NCBI RefSeq assembly: GCF_038023995.1
Contig: NZ_CP150660.1
Coordinates: 680,501 to 744,500 of the forward strand
DNA: 64,000 nt
Direction of reading: 5' to 3'
From: Polaribacter atrinae
Lineage (GTDB): Bacteria; Bacteroidota; Bacteroidia; Flavobacteriales; Flavobacteriaceae
The position numbers and the translations under genes were made by a program. This document shows, in pieces, positions 54,219 to 62,954 of this stretch; positions within the stretch are counted from its first letter, which is position 1, and each line of letters starts with the position of its first letter. The notes beneath the pieces were generated by a model. That model saw nothing but the letters and a program-made list of their open reading frames with translations. It made no database searches and was not told the origin of the DNA.

Positions 54219-55537
54219 TTTTTTTTTGAGTGGTAAATTTAATGTATTTATGATTGAGTAATTTCGAATATTCTAAATATATTTTTACAGTATAACTATT
54301 ACTAATGTCGTCTTCATAATTAGTTTTAGAGTTAAATATAATTTTTTTGGGTAATAAGGAGTCCCTCAGTCGATCCACTTAATTTCGTACAGCATAATTA
54401 AAAATTCTCCTACGTCTAATTTGTACTTAACAATCGTTCTGCCACAATTTGCGCTCCAGCTGGTGCTCATTGTAGCTCACTCATTTGCTCTACTTCATAC
54501 GTTCCTCTATTCGGATACCCGTAGCTTACTTTACTCTTAAAATCTTATAAGGATATGCTGCGCAAGCATTTTATTAAGAGGAAAACGCTATTTCGCACTT
54601 TGCGAGCCCGCTCTGTCACTCAGACTATTTTGTGTCATAGTTTTTGTCTAGTTAATGTCTAAAATATAAGGAGTTTTAAAGCCATTTGGAGAAATCACGT
54701 GCTCAGAAAAATCGCACAAGATTCTACCAACGCGCACAAGAGAAATACAAACATTCCATTTCACTCAAATTAGTTCTTTAAATTTAACTTTTAGAACATA
54801 TATAGGTAGCTATTATTAATTCATACCATGTCAGCGCGCATTGTTTACAGTTTAAGTGGAGTTTTAAATAAGAAATTTGAACCGAACGTACTTTTTTTAT
54901 AACCACAAAACTATCGTCTTCAAACCTGTAAATCAATGCTTGCTTCTATTAAAAGAATCTAATCGTTACATTCCATTTATTGTTTTTCCCTTGTTTTTCC
55001 AGCCGCCATTCTAAGAAGGGGTATAGAATATAGAGATTATTAATAGTCAAAAACGTACGCCACAAGCGTCAAACGTAGCTATAGCACGCTCTTATTCATT
55101 CTTCAACGAGCTATTGCTCTACCATCTTCGTTCCGCTCGCGGAGGCTTCGCAGTAGGTTAAAAACACCTCATTATAACTTCAGAAACTTTAGACATAATT
55201 AATAAGCAGGAACAACATCTATAGAGTTATTCATAGTCATAGTATTTATAAAACAGTTTCTTTATTAATATAGTCTTAAGAAGTATTCCTAAATCTATTA
55301 GATGAACGATTTAGAAAAAATGCAAATTTACCTCCTTCCCTTCACCAGCCGCCTTCCTGTTGTAAAGATCAAGCCTTCGGTTTTACTACAAATCTCCAGC
55401 GAAAAAGATTTGTAGTCTAAATATGTTATTGAGCGCTCGTATTTGTAGTAAAAATCTATGACAACATATCCACAGTCACAGTAAGTCATTCTTTTTCTAA
55501 ATCGCTCAAAAAAGAGTTGAGCATTAAAATTTTTAAG
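54219..55537. other. 1.3-kb non-coding, dyad- and repeat-rich region of the island
   Basis: No convincing reading frame. Features: ATGCT/AGCAT hairpin (54555-54569); CGCACAAGA twice (54713-54721, 54733-54741); two similar ttgctctac..c.tacgttcctc / ttgctctaccatcttcgttccgctc segments about 620 nt apart (near 54494 and 55114). At the right there are strong inverted repeats (listed separately). Base composition is richer in GC than neighbouring spacers. Candidate for transfer origin, replication origin or RNA genes. Confidence 0.4.
55308..55503. repeat. Nested inverted repeats upstream of the DUF6943-like gene
   Basis: Outer arms GATTTAGAAAAA (55308-55319) and TTTTTCTAAATC (55492-55503), 12 bp exact. 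Inside them ACTACAAATC (55385-55394) and GATTTGTAGT (55407-55416), 10 bp exact, and a third copy of tttgtagt near 55442. Confidence 0.75.
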
Positions 55538-55951
55538 ATGACTGAACAAAGTAACTATGAGATTAAAACACACAAAATAGGAAGAACCTACAGCAAACCA
55601 CACTTCTACATTCTAAACAAAGGTTTGAACAGCGGAAAACCAATGAATGAACCTTGTCCAAATTGCTTTATAGTACTTATAGAGACTAATGAACAGAGAG
55701 AATCATTATACTATCTATGTTTATCACTTCAAATAGGACAGTATTTTAACTACTACATTAAAGGTTCAGTAATTCCATTCATTACCATAGGTGATACAAG
55801 GAAAGTCCTAGATACAGCTTTACAGAACTATAAAGAAGATAATTGGCAGTCAAGAGTAGAAAAGCTTAAAAAGATAACTACCTATGAAGAAAATCTTAAG
55901 CAACAGATAAAAACAATAGGACAATTAAAATTAGCACTATTAAGAACTTAG
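55538..55951 (+). CDS. DUF6943-like mobile-element protein
   Basis: 137 residues from ATG 55538 (a TTG at 55517 would add seven residues). NYEIKTHKIGRTYSKPHFYILNKGLNSGKPMNEPCPNCFIVL is a pattern that I recall from small proteins (DUF6943) on Bacteroidota integrative elements; single CPNC motif. Function unknown. It lies near the right end of the island, flanked on both sides by strong dyads. Confidence 0.6.
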   Translation: MTEQSNYEIKTHKIGRTYSKPHFYILNKGLNSGKPMNEPCPNCFIVLIETNEQRESLYYLCLSLQIGQYFNYYIKGSVIPFITIGDTRKVLDTALQNYKEDNWQSRVEKLKKITTYEENLKQQIKTIGQLKLALLRT

Positions 55952-55980
55952 TGCTAATAAGTTTTGTACATGCGTTTATG

Positions 55981-56035
55981 GCCCCGCCCCAATTGATAAT
56001 TAGTATACTGTAGTATATCCGTTAAGGGGCGGGGC
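55981..56035. repeat. Cruciform with 10-bp all-GC arms
   Basis: GCCCCGCCCC (55981-55990) and GGGGCGGGGC (56026-56035) are exact inverted repeats. The AT-rich 35-nt interior contains another dyad TATACT-gt-AGTATA (56004-56017). No T-run follows, so it is not an ordinary terminator. Confidence 0.9.
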
Positions 56036-56545
56036 ACTTCTATGGGGATGATTACAGCCTAAATAGAGATGTTTGTGCTATGCAATACAATTATTGTAGT
56101 CCATACTTTTAGGTTTGTTTAAATAAGCTATACGAGAGCTGTCTAACTCACTTATTTCAACAGTAATACCTATGAAATACCATTATTCTATTTAGTTCTT
56201 CATGTTTTTCTACTTACATATGTAGATCACTCCACAGGTTATGGTTATTTAAATGCGTGAAGACAGACTATATACTTAGCCCTACCTAAAACCTAGGGGA
56301 AATGAAACTATATACAAAATTGAAGGTGGGGCAATTATTTATGCTTGTATTTTTTTTAAGAATGGGTAGTACCTCTAATTAGATATCTTTGATACTCTCA
56401 AAAAATAATATGGTAGTTTACTTTTGAATCCTAATCAAGTACCATTATCAACACGTCTTACTTGTTTAATTTGTTCTAACACGAATCAAGGTGTACCCTA
56501 TATGTACCTTTAAAATAGAACTTACTGATTTTCAGTATTGTTTAT
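56036..56545. other. Non-coding right end of the island
   Basis: 510 nt with no credible gene. gtacc words at 56491-56512 recall the tandem repeats near attL; otherwise I see nothing firm. Confidence 0.4.
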
Positions 56546-56564
56546 TTTTTGTATCGGGAAGTAA
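56546..56564 (+). repeat. attR: second copy of the mnmE-end repeat
   Basis: tttttgtatcgggaagtaa, 18 of 19 identical to 39994-40012 and still coding FCIGK-stop in principle. Confidence 0.85.
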
Positions 56565-56716
56565 ATAATTTATAAAAACAGACTACTCAAAAAGATAATT
56601 TAAAACAACCAACCCTAACAAGAAAAGGTATCATCCATTTCATACATAATATAAGAGATAACTTAGATTTTTAAAACGGAAAATTACACGGTTTACTATA
56701 CTCTTAAAATACAAAC

Positions 56717-56747
56717 AAAGGTAAATTATTATAAAATCTACCTTCGT
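56717..56747 (-). terminator. Terminator of the S24 repressor gene
   Basis: On the minus strand AAGGTAGATT and AATTTACCTT pair with one mismatch around a 7-nt loop, followed by tttgtttgt. Confidence 0.6.
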
Positions 56748-56790
56748 TTTTTAATAGCTCTAAATCTACTTTTATATTAGTCTACAAATA

Positions 56791-57564
56791 TTAAACGATA
56801 GATTTCTTTAAAGCGGCTAACTCCACTCCCAGTCCATTAAACATTTGTATAATACTACTTAATTTTAGTTCGTGTTCTTCATATTCTTGTGTATTAATAC
56901 TACACGTAAATTTCCACATTTCTAATACTTCAGAAAGGGGAACATTATAAGATTTATAACTTGGGTTGTCTGGCTTTAATAGAAAAGATTGATTTTCTTC
57001 AATTTGATTATAAATTCTTTTATAAGTCAATCCATCATTTCTTGTAATTACAATATAAGAATCTCCACTTTTTATATTTTTTATATCTTCTACAAATTCT
57101 GCAACTACATAAGAACCATCTTTCATAGGCAACATAGAATCTCCTTTTATTGGAAATGCTCTATGTTTCCCTGTTGGTAAGAATGGTAACTTTATTTTTT
57201 CTAATTGCTCTATAAATTCAGGATCATCATAGCCTAATAAATAACCCGCAGAAGCTTTAACTGACACTACTTCGATTAGATTTTCATTATCAATATCAAC
57301 CGAAATCGGAAATAGGATTCTTTTATCTCCAACCTCAATAAATGAAACATCTTGTGCTTTTGTTAAATCCTTTTTTACTAAAATATCTATCGGAATTCTA
57401 AAATAATCAGAAAAATCTATTAAAAATTCTAAAGTGGGTGAAGATCTATCCTCTTCATAAGACCCTACTCTAGATCTAGTTACAGATAATTCCTTTGCCA
57501 AAACCTCTTGACTAATTCCTTTTAAACCTCTTAAATGTTTAATGTTTTTTGCTAAAACCTCCAT
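56791..57564 (-). CDS. XRE-HTH/S24 peptidase repressor (LexA/CI-like)
   Basis: 257 residues. N-terminal XRE HTH (~1-60: NIKHLRGLKGISQEVLAKELSVTRSRVGSYEEDRSSP). S24 domain with likely self-cleavage site A106-G107, Ser143 (GDSM) and Lys182 (LTYKRIY). It should repress target genes until DNA damage or another signal triggers autocleavage. It lies just outside attR, so it is probably chromosomal. A dyad over its own -7 box suggests autoregulation. Confidence 0.88.
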   Translation of the reverse strand: MEVLAKNIKHLRGLKGISQEVLAKELSVTRSRVGSYEEDRSSPTLEFLIDFSDYFRIPIDILVKKDLTKAQDVSFIEVGDKRILFPISVDIDNENLIEVVSVKASAGYLLGYDDPEFIEQLEKIKLPFLPTGKHRAFPIKGDSMLPMKDGSYVVAEFVEDIKNIKSGDSYIVITRNDGLTYKRIYNQIEENQSFLLKPDNPSYKSYNVPLSEVLEMWKFTCSINTQEYEEHELKLSSIIQMFNGLGVELAALKKSIV

Positions 57565-57580
57565 ATCGCTATAATTACAA

Positions 57581-57604
57581 GCTGCAAATGTATGTATTTG
57601 TAGC
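57581..57604 (-). promoter_or_regulatory. Promoter with overlapping dyad of the S24 repressor gene
   Basis: GCTGCAAAT-gtatgt-ATTTGTAGC: arms pair in 8 of 9 positions. On the minus strand TACATTTG (57585-57592), a TAnnTTTG -7 box, lies inside the left arm, 20 nt before the start codon. A repressor bound here would block its own transcription. Confidence 0.6.
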
Positions 57605-57758
57605 TGATTTTATCCTATGAAAAAAACATTTTGAAATTAAATTTAGCCATATCTTTCACCTATCTAAAAAATTGATAGTTAAAAAACTGAAAAACAAAAT
57701 ACTACTCGTTAGAATAAATACCTATTTTTAAAATAGTTAATATTGATGAAAATCGACA

Positions 57759-58193
57759 TTATTTTGGAGTCATTCTTTTTACTGTGGTAGTACCATTTGA
57801 ACAACAAGTATTTATGTTACAAATACAAAACTTTCTATTATAAAGATGGAGGATTATTAAGGCTAAAATTGGAATGTATAATAATTTATGGTGTATGTAA
57901 AACATATTAATTTTTTCATTTATTACGATTATAAAAAGGCATAATAAACTTAACCATAAAGCGGGTTTTATCCAATTTTTAGAAGTTTTCTGTGTAGAAC
58001 GATACACTGAAAAAAAAAAGAAATTATTAAGAATACAAAATCTAATAAACCCCACCAACTAGACACGTTATGACTGTGACTCGATCTACTTGTTTGCGTT
58101 ATAAAAATAAAAGGACTAGCAAAACAATGAACAGGGCAAAAAAGAACTTGCGTAGATACCCACAATGTCTGATTTCTGTTTTATTAATATCAT
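57759..58193 (-). pseudogene. MerC-like membrane protein with two frameshifts
   Basis: Three pieces on the minus strand join into one MerC-type protein: MILIKQKSDIVGIYASS from ATG 58193; then FCPVHCFASPFIFITQ..SSWWGLLDFVFLIISFFF in the next frame; then SVYRSTQKTSKNWIKPALWLS..LYIPILALIILHLYNRKF back in the first. Breaks coincide with T-runs on the coding strand: six T (58138-58143, one too many) and ten T (58010-58019, one too few). CPVHC is the MerC-like Cys/His motif in helix 1. Either a decayed gene or homopolymer miscalls. Confidence 0.7.
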
Positions 58194-58204
58194 AGTATTA
58201 TATA

Positions 58205-59440
58205 TTACAACTTAGTTGCAAATTCAGAAGAATTATCTGAATTGTTATAAGGGTTTGTTTCTGTGGTAACAACTCCTCCATCAAAATTTGTCCATGTTGT
58301 TGCGCTTTCAAAATCTAACGGTAAGGCAACTGTAGGAAGTACAATACCAGAAGAAGATAATGCAATATCATCTATATAAAACGTAAAGTTGGCAGAACCA
58401 TCTCCCATAATATCATTATCAAAAATAATAACTAGTTTATCATAAGATGCCGTTTTACTAATTGCAATATAATCAAAAGTTAAAGTTTCCCATCCATTTG
58501 CTATGGTTGTTAAAACTTCTTTACTAAAATTAATTCCTGCATCTCCAGAATTTTCTACTTTTAATAATACTTTTGCTCCTGCTCTTGGTGAATATACTTT
58601 CATTGTAAAAGTATCATTATTTGCAAAATCCATTGCAGAACTTAATGTTAACGCACTTCCTCCCCAAGTTTTACCTTCAAATTTTACCATCTTACCAACT
58701 TTTGTAGAAGTATTGTCTGCATTGTTATAAGGGTTTGTTTCTGTTGATACAACTCCTCCATCAAAATCTGACCAAGTTATTTCGCTTTCAAAATCTAATG
58801 GTAATGAAGCTGTACCTGCAACAGGTGCTTCTGGTGCATCCGTTAATTTTTCTGCATTAAACTTAATGTTATCTATATACATGGTATTTCCTTCTGCTCT
58901 ATCTGCCATATCTTGGGTCCAATCTACAAAAATGACCATTTGACTGATGTTAGATAAATCTCCATTAGGATTTATACCAGAAAGATCAAAAGTTAAAGTT
59001 TGCCATTCATTTACAACTGTATTACCAACATTTTGGTCTGTAATTTGAAATGACGTTCCTGCACTATTTGTTCCCATTTTAATACCTACAGTACCTACAT
59101 AGTTTTTATGTACGTCCATAGTTAAGGTTAAGTTACTTGCAACACTCATATCAATTTTCCAGGTACCAAATTTAGAGTCTTCCCATTTATTATTAACACC
59201 TGCATAAAAAGCATTACCAGGTCCCATAACAACTTTCATTACTTTAGAAGCAGTAGCATTTACACCGTCTAAATCTGGGTTGTCTACAATCTCCGCTGGA
59301 GGAGGTTCGTTATCAAAGGTATACCAATTAGAAGCTAAACCAGAGGGTGTACCTTCTTCAAAATCTAAATGATATTCTTGTTGTTGTGAAAAGCCTATTG
59401 ATGTCATCAATAAAGCGAGTAATAAGGTAGTTTTTTTCAT
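58205..59440 (-). CDS. Secreted multi-module (CBM-like) protein, C-terminally truncated
   Basis: 411 residues. Signal peptide (ending GFSQ), module 1 (~22-200), module 2 (~212-365; LPLDFESEITWSDFDGGVVSTETNPYNN), then module 3 starting LPLDFESATTWTNFDGGVVTTETNPYNN at ~372 but stopping after about 40 residues with SSEFATKL. The beta-sandwich modules with DNIKF/DDIAL ends resemble carbohydrate-binding domains of PUL surface proteins. The stop inside module 3 suggests loss of the 3' end, which should have carried the rest of this module and maybe a sorting domain. Confidence 0.7.
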   Translation of the reverse strand: MKKTTLLLALLMTSIGFSQQQEYHLDFEEGTPSGLASNWYTFDNEPPPAEIVDNPDLDGVNATASKVMKVVMGPGNAFYAGVNNKWEDSKFGTWKIDMSVASNLTLTMDVHKNYVGTVGIKMGTNSAGTSFQITDQNVGNTVVNEWQTLTFDLSGINPNGDLSNISQMVIFVDWTQDMADRAEGNTMYIDNIKFNAEKLTDAPEAPVAGTASLPLDFESEITWSDFDGGVVSTETNPYNNADNTSTKVGKMVKFEGKTWGGSALTLSSAMDFANNDTFTMKVYSPRAGAKVLLKVENSGDAGINFSKEVLTTIANGWETLTFDYIAISKTASYDKLVIIFDNDIMGDGSANFTFYIDDIALSSSGIVLPTVALPLDFESATTWTNFDGGVVTTETNPYNNSDNSSEFATKL

Positions 59441-59771
59441 AATAATTATATATTTAAAATTTTATATACAATATTAACCTTAAACTAACCTATATTACCT
59501 TTACATACCTAAACAAAAAACATACAACTCAAAAATAATTTCTGTTTAAATAATAAAACTCAATGATAGATACCATTACCAAATATTTTTAAAAAAAAAT
59601 AAAGAGTTAATTACAAGCTACTTAAACTAAATGTATGGGTAATGTATTGCTTAAATACACTAAGTATTGTTCTTTTTTTTGAAAGTATCGTTTTACAAAA
59701 GGATAAAAGACACTAAAAACAAACTATGCGATTAAAAGTCAAATTAATTTTTCACTCTTATTTATTAAATT
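59441..59771. other. AT-rich spacer in the sus region
   Basis: 331 nt; no gene, promoter box or hairpin that I can support. Confidence 0.4.
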
Positions 59772-60413
59772 TTAATCCATTTGCCATATCCTTAAAAAGC
59801 TATTTTTAAAAGCAACATCATTACTAGTCACTAAAGCATTTTCTATATAAGTATTTAAATAATTAATTCTATCAACTCCAGAAGGATGCGTGAAGGTTGC
59901 AGCTCCTAATAATTTTTGTAAAAAAGGAAAATTAGAGGTTAACAAATTAAACTCTTTACTAAGTTTAGTTTTAATTAAATGAATCGCTATTAAATCTGCT
60001 AAATATTCTGCTTTTTTATAATCGTTTGTTACCGTGCCTTTAGGGATACTTCCTTGTAAATCAAAAAGTCTAGCTTGAGAAATAGTTACAATATGTGCAA
60101 CTTCATGCGTTAAAGCAAATAATTGAATATCTTCTTTGGTTAAGTTTACCAAACCCTGACTCACTTCTACATAACCAAAAGCTGCACCTGCATTTATACC
60201 TAAATCGTTTTTATCAACTTTAAACTGTGTAGGTATTTCTGCCTCTGAATATTCCTTAAATAAAGGTAAAACAGATTCGTTATATATTCTAATTATTTCT
60301 TCTTCTTTAGTTAATGGAAGATCTTCATTTTCAGGAAGTATTACTTCGCTTGTAGAATTAGAATTGCAAGCAAACATCAAAAAAGAAAGGAGTACTAAAA
60401 GGGATTTCTTCAT
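59772..60413 (-). CDS. M48-like zinc metallopeptidase lipoprotein
   Basis: 213 residues. Lipobox with Cys16 (LMFAC). Zinc site H103-E-V-A-H107 and downstream E136YLAD140, the ExxAD-like third-ligand pattern of M48/BepA-Loi22-like peptidases; THPSGVDRINYL is another M48 block. Periplasmic envelope quality control is typical of such lipoproteins. A terminator separates it from the sus genes upstream. Confidence 0.8.
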   Translation of the reverse strand: MKKSLLVLLSFLMFACNSNSTSEVILPENEDLPLTKEEEIIRIYNESVLPLFKEYSEAEIPTQFKVDKNDLGINAGAAFGYVEVSQGLVNLTKEDIQLFALTHEVAHIVTISQARLFDLQGSIPKGTVTNDYKKAEYLADLIAIHLIKTKLSKEFNLLTSNFPFLQKLLGAATFTHPSGVDRINYLNTYIENALVTSNDVAFKNSFLRIWQMD

Positions 60414-60430
60414 TTTAAAATAAGTTTTAT

Positions 60431-60460
60431 AAAAACAAACACCCTTAAAATTAAGGGTGT
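60431..60460 (-). terminator. Terminator after the DUF5018-like lipoprotein gene
   Basis: A perfect 10-bp stem (acacccttaa/ttaagggtgt), 2-nt loop; on the minus strand tttgttttt follows. Confidence 0.85.
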
Positions 60461-60498
60461 CTGTGTAATAAATAAAAAAGGGGAATTAATTGATCTAA

Positions 60499-61542
60499 TT
60501 AGTTAGCGTAATATGTAAATGTTCTAAGTACCGTTAGGCCAAATTCACTATTAGTATAAGAAGATTCTAAAGGATAATCATCTGTATTATATACGTAAGA
60601 AACATTAGCATCTGCGGTATCACGAGTAAGTGGATTGTTTGTATTTACAGCATCAAAACCAACATTAATTGCAGCATATGCAGCTGGATAAATTCCTTTA
60701 AAAGGATTGTTTTTTGTGTCATAAGTTGCTTCAGAAGGATTTGTTTGAGCTGTTCCTCTGTTCGTTTTTATAACATTATCATTAGCGTCATATTCAAAAG
60801 TAGTAATATCATCTACAATAGCCTCAGTACCTTCGTGATTTGTTCTTTCTTCTTTAATTAAATTTCCAGAAGCATTATATGTATAGATATAAGTATAAAC
60901 TAACACATCGTCTTCTTTGTATTCACCTTTTACAATTTGACCATTTTCATAAGTATAAACCGTACTTGTTGCGTCACTTGTTTTTTCAATAACTTGGTTT
61001 TTATCATCATAAACTAAAGTAAAAACAGAAGCTCCGAATCCTTCATCTATAGAGATTTTATTTACAAATCCAAAATTATCATCATACTCATAAGTAGTAG
61101 TTGTGCTTGCTGCAAAAAAAACATAATCTTCCGTAAAAACTGTTGTTTCTAATTGAGATCCACTACCAACTTCACCACGAACATTAACAGTTACAGAATA
61201 GTTTTTAGTAGTTACTTCATCTTCTGCAGTTACTACAAAAGTTTTAGCTTCTCCGTCTACAAAAGTAATTTCTGTACCTGAATTTGGAGAGATCGTTGCA
61301 TTTTCTGAAACTGTAATAGTAGGTACAACTGCTGTTAAATTTGTTCCGAAAGGGACAGTTACAATAATATCGGTTCCTAAATCGTAAACAATATCATCAG
61401 CATTTACGCCATCAATAGCAATTGAAAAATCTGTAATGGTTGCCAAAGATGATAAAATTGGAGCATCATCATCACTAGAACATGAAACAGTAGTTATAGC
61501 TAAGGCTAAAAAAACACTAAGGATAGAAAAAAATTTCTTCAT
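60499..61542 (-). CDS. DUF5018/YD-like lipoprotein of the sus locus
   Basis: 347 residues. Lipobox Cys21 (TTVSC), then SSDDD linker; a DUF5018-like beta domain (~30-125: ITDFSIAIDGVNADDIVYD..FVVTAEDEVTTKNYSVTV), then YD-repeat-like strands (YTYENGQIVKGEY, YTYNASGNLIKEE, FEYDANDNVIKTN). Probably surface-exposed. It follows susD by about 85 nt, so it belongs to the same transcript and may be the SusE/F-position glycan-binding or accessory protein. Confidence 0.7.
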   Translation of the reverse strand: MKKFFSILSVFLALAITTVSCSSDDDAPILSSLATITDFSIAIDGVNADDIVYDLGTDIIVTVPFGTNLTAVVPTITVSENATISPNSGTEITFVDGEAKTFVVTAEDEVTTKNYSVTVNVRGEVGSGSQLETTVFTEDYVFFAASTTTTYEYDDNFGFVNKISIDEGFGASVFTLVYDDKNQVIEKTSDATSTVYTYENGQIVKGEYKEDDVLVYTYIYTYNASGNLIKEERTNHEGTEAIVDDITTFEYDANDNVIKTNRGTAQTNPSEATYDTKNNPFKGIYPAAYAAINVGFDAVNTNNPLTRDTADANVSYVYNTDDYPLESSYTNSEFGLTVLRTFTYYAN

Positions 61543-61585
61543 AATTTAAAATATTTAATTGGGTTGTTTTATCTTTTTGTTGAAA

Positions 61586-61616
61586 TTGTAACCTATAAGA
61601 TAACAACAGGTTACAA
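61586..61616. repeat. Intercistronic hairpin between susD and the lipoprotein gene
   Basis: TTGTAACCT and AGGTTACAA, exact 9-bp arms with a 13-nt loop and no T-run; may attenuate or stabilise the transcript. Confidence 0.55.
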
Positions 61617-61627
61617 CGGGTTATTAT

Positions 61628-62944
61628 TTATAAATTAGGGTTATTAATAGTTGCATCATTAGGAAAAGGAATCACATATCTGTCGTCATTACTCTCTAAT
61701 GTGTAGGTTACTCCGTTAAAAACTTTGGTTAATTTGGGCTGTGTAGTTCTTCTTAAATCATTCCACCTTTGCCCTTCAATTGCAAATTCTCTTCTACGTT
61801 CTTCTAAGATTTCTGCTTTTAACTCGTCATTGTTTAATGAATTTACACTTGCTTTATAAGCAGTAAAACCATCGGTTGTATATCTATTTTCTGCAAATGA
61901 TATTAACTTCTCTTTTGCTAAAACATCTTCATTTAAAGCGGCTAAACATTCTGCAATAGTTAAATGCAATTCTGCTGTTCTATAAGAAACCTTAAATTTA
62001 GTTTCTGCACTTTTATTAGAACTAAAACTTCCGTCTGTATTTTCTTTAAAATAAAGCGAAAAACGTACATCTTTCGTTTGATTATAAGCATCAATTAAAG
62101 TCTTAGAAATGTTTGTATTTGCTACCATATCTACAGAAGCAACAGTTTCTAGTGCCAAAATAGATTCTACAGAGTTATATTCTGATGGCATTATAGAAGT
62201 GTCTACATTTAAATTTTGAATTTCAGCATTGATTGCCAAAGCTTCATTTGCAAAATCCATCGCTTTTTGCCATTCTTGTTGGTATAAATAAACTCTAGAT
62301 TTAAAAGCTTTTACGGCGATCATAGAAAATCTATAGTTATAACCTACCTCCTGTTTTTGGATATTAATTAGAGATTCTGCTTTTGTAAGATCACTTAAAA
62401 TTAAAGCATATACTTCTTCAACTGATTCTACCGCATACTCCTTTTCAGAATCATATACTGTAGTAATTGGTACTGCAGCATCTGTATTTGCTGTTGATTT
62501 ATTGTAAGGTTTTGCATATAAATTTACCAACTCAAAATACTGCATTGCTCTTAAAGCATATGCTTCCCCTAATAATTGCTCTTTATCTGATTGATTTCCT
62601 TCAATAGTTGCTTCACTATTAATTACATGATTGGTGTAAAAAATAGTATTATATAAAGTGGCATACGGAAAAACACTTGTTAAAGGGCTTGGGTTTACAT
62701 CATTCCAGATAAAAATATCTTCATATTGCTCTACACCCAATGCATCTGCACTTAAAGCCAACTCATCGGTTCTGTACGTTGTTAATACTTTAGATTCTTT
62801 TGTAATTGAATAAGCAGAAGTTAAAAAACTTCTATATTCTTCTACAGATTTAGGAATTACTTGCCCTACCGGTTCTATATCTAAGTACTTATCACAAGAG
62901 ATAAAACTTAAGGTTATAAAGATGCTGTATATTATTTTTTTCAT
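61628..62944 (-). CDS. susD: SusD/RagB-family glycan-binding lipoprotein
   Basis: 438 residues from ATG 62944; a longer frame to 63064 runs into susC and is not used. Signal with lipobox Cys17 (LSFISC), then DKYLDIEPVGQVIP, the SusD N-terminus; TPR-like helices (ALRAMQYFELVNLYAKPYN, MIAVKAFKSRVYLYQQEW); C-terminal ILEERRREFAIEGQRWNDLRR and FPNDATINNPNL, both classical. Partner of SusC in nutrient import at the outer membrane. It starts 10 nt after the susC stop. Confidence 0.96.
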   Translation of the reverse strand: MKKIIYSIFITLSFISCDKYLDIEPVGQVIPKSVEEYRSFLTSAYSITKESKVLTTYRTDELALSADALGVEQYEDIFIWNDVNPSPLTSVFPYATLYNTIFYTNHVINSEATIEGNQSDKEQLLGEAYALRAMQYFELVNLYAKPYNKSTANTDAAVPITTVYDSEKEYAVESVEEVYALILSDLTKAESLINIQKQEVGYNYRFSMIAVKAFKSRVYLYQQEWQKAMDFANEALAINAEIQNLNVDTSIMPSEYNSVESILALETVASVDMVANTNISKTLIDAYNQTKDVRFSLYFKENTDGSFSSNKSAETKFKVSYRTAELHLTIAECLAALNEDVLAKEKLISFAENRYTTDGFTAYKASVNSLNNDELKAEILEERRREFAIEGQRWNDLRRTTQPKLTKVFNGVTYTLESNDDRYVIPFPNDATINNPNL

Positions 62945-62954
62945 AAACTCTTTT

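Larger units (their letters stand above)
40013..56564. mobile_element. Integrated island in mnmE with tyrosine recombinase and Type I R-M
   Basis: Bounded by the 19-nt repeat of the mnmE end (attL 39994-40012, attR 56546-56564). Near the left end it carries a zinc-finger/HTH protein, a CTnDOT-type tyrosine recombinase and a small HTH protein; then a winged-helix initiator-like gene, DUF1643, hsdM/S/R, small unknown genes and a DUF6943-like gene. No relaxase, conjugation or phage structural genes are seen, so it is probably a non-conjugative or mobilisable island. Confidence 0.85.

Noticed and set aside
55328..55603. 91-residue minus-strand frame overlapping the DUF6943-like gene
   Set aside because: It covers the strong dyads, has no recognisable pattern and overlaps the better-supported plus-strand gene.
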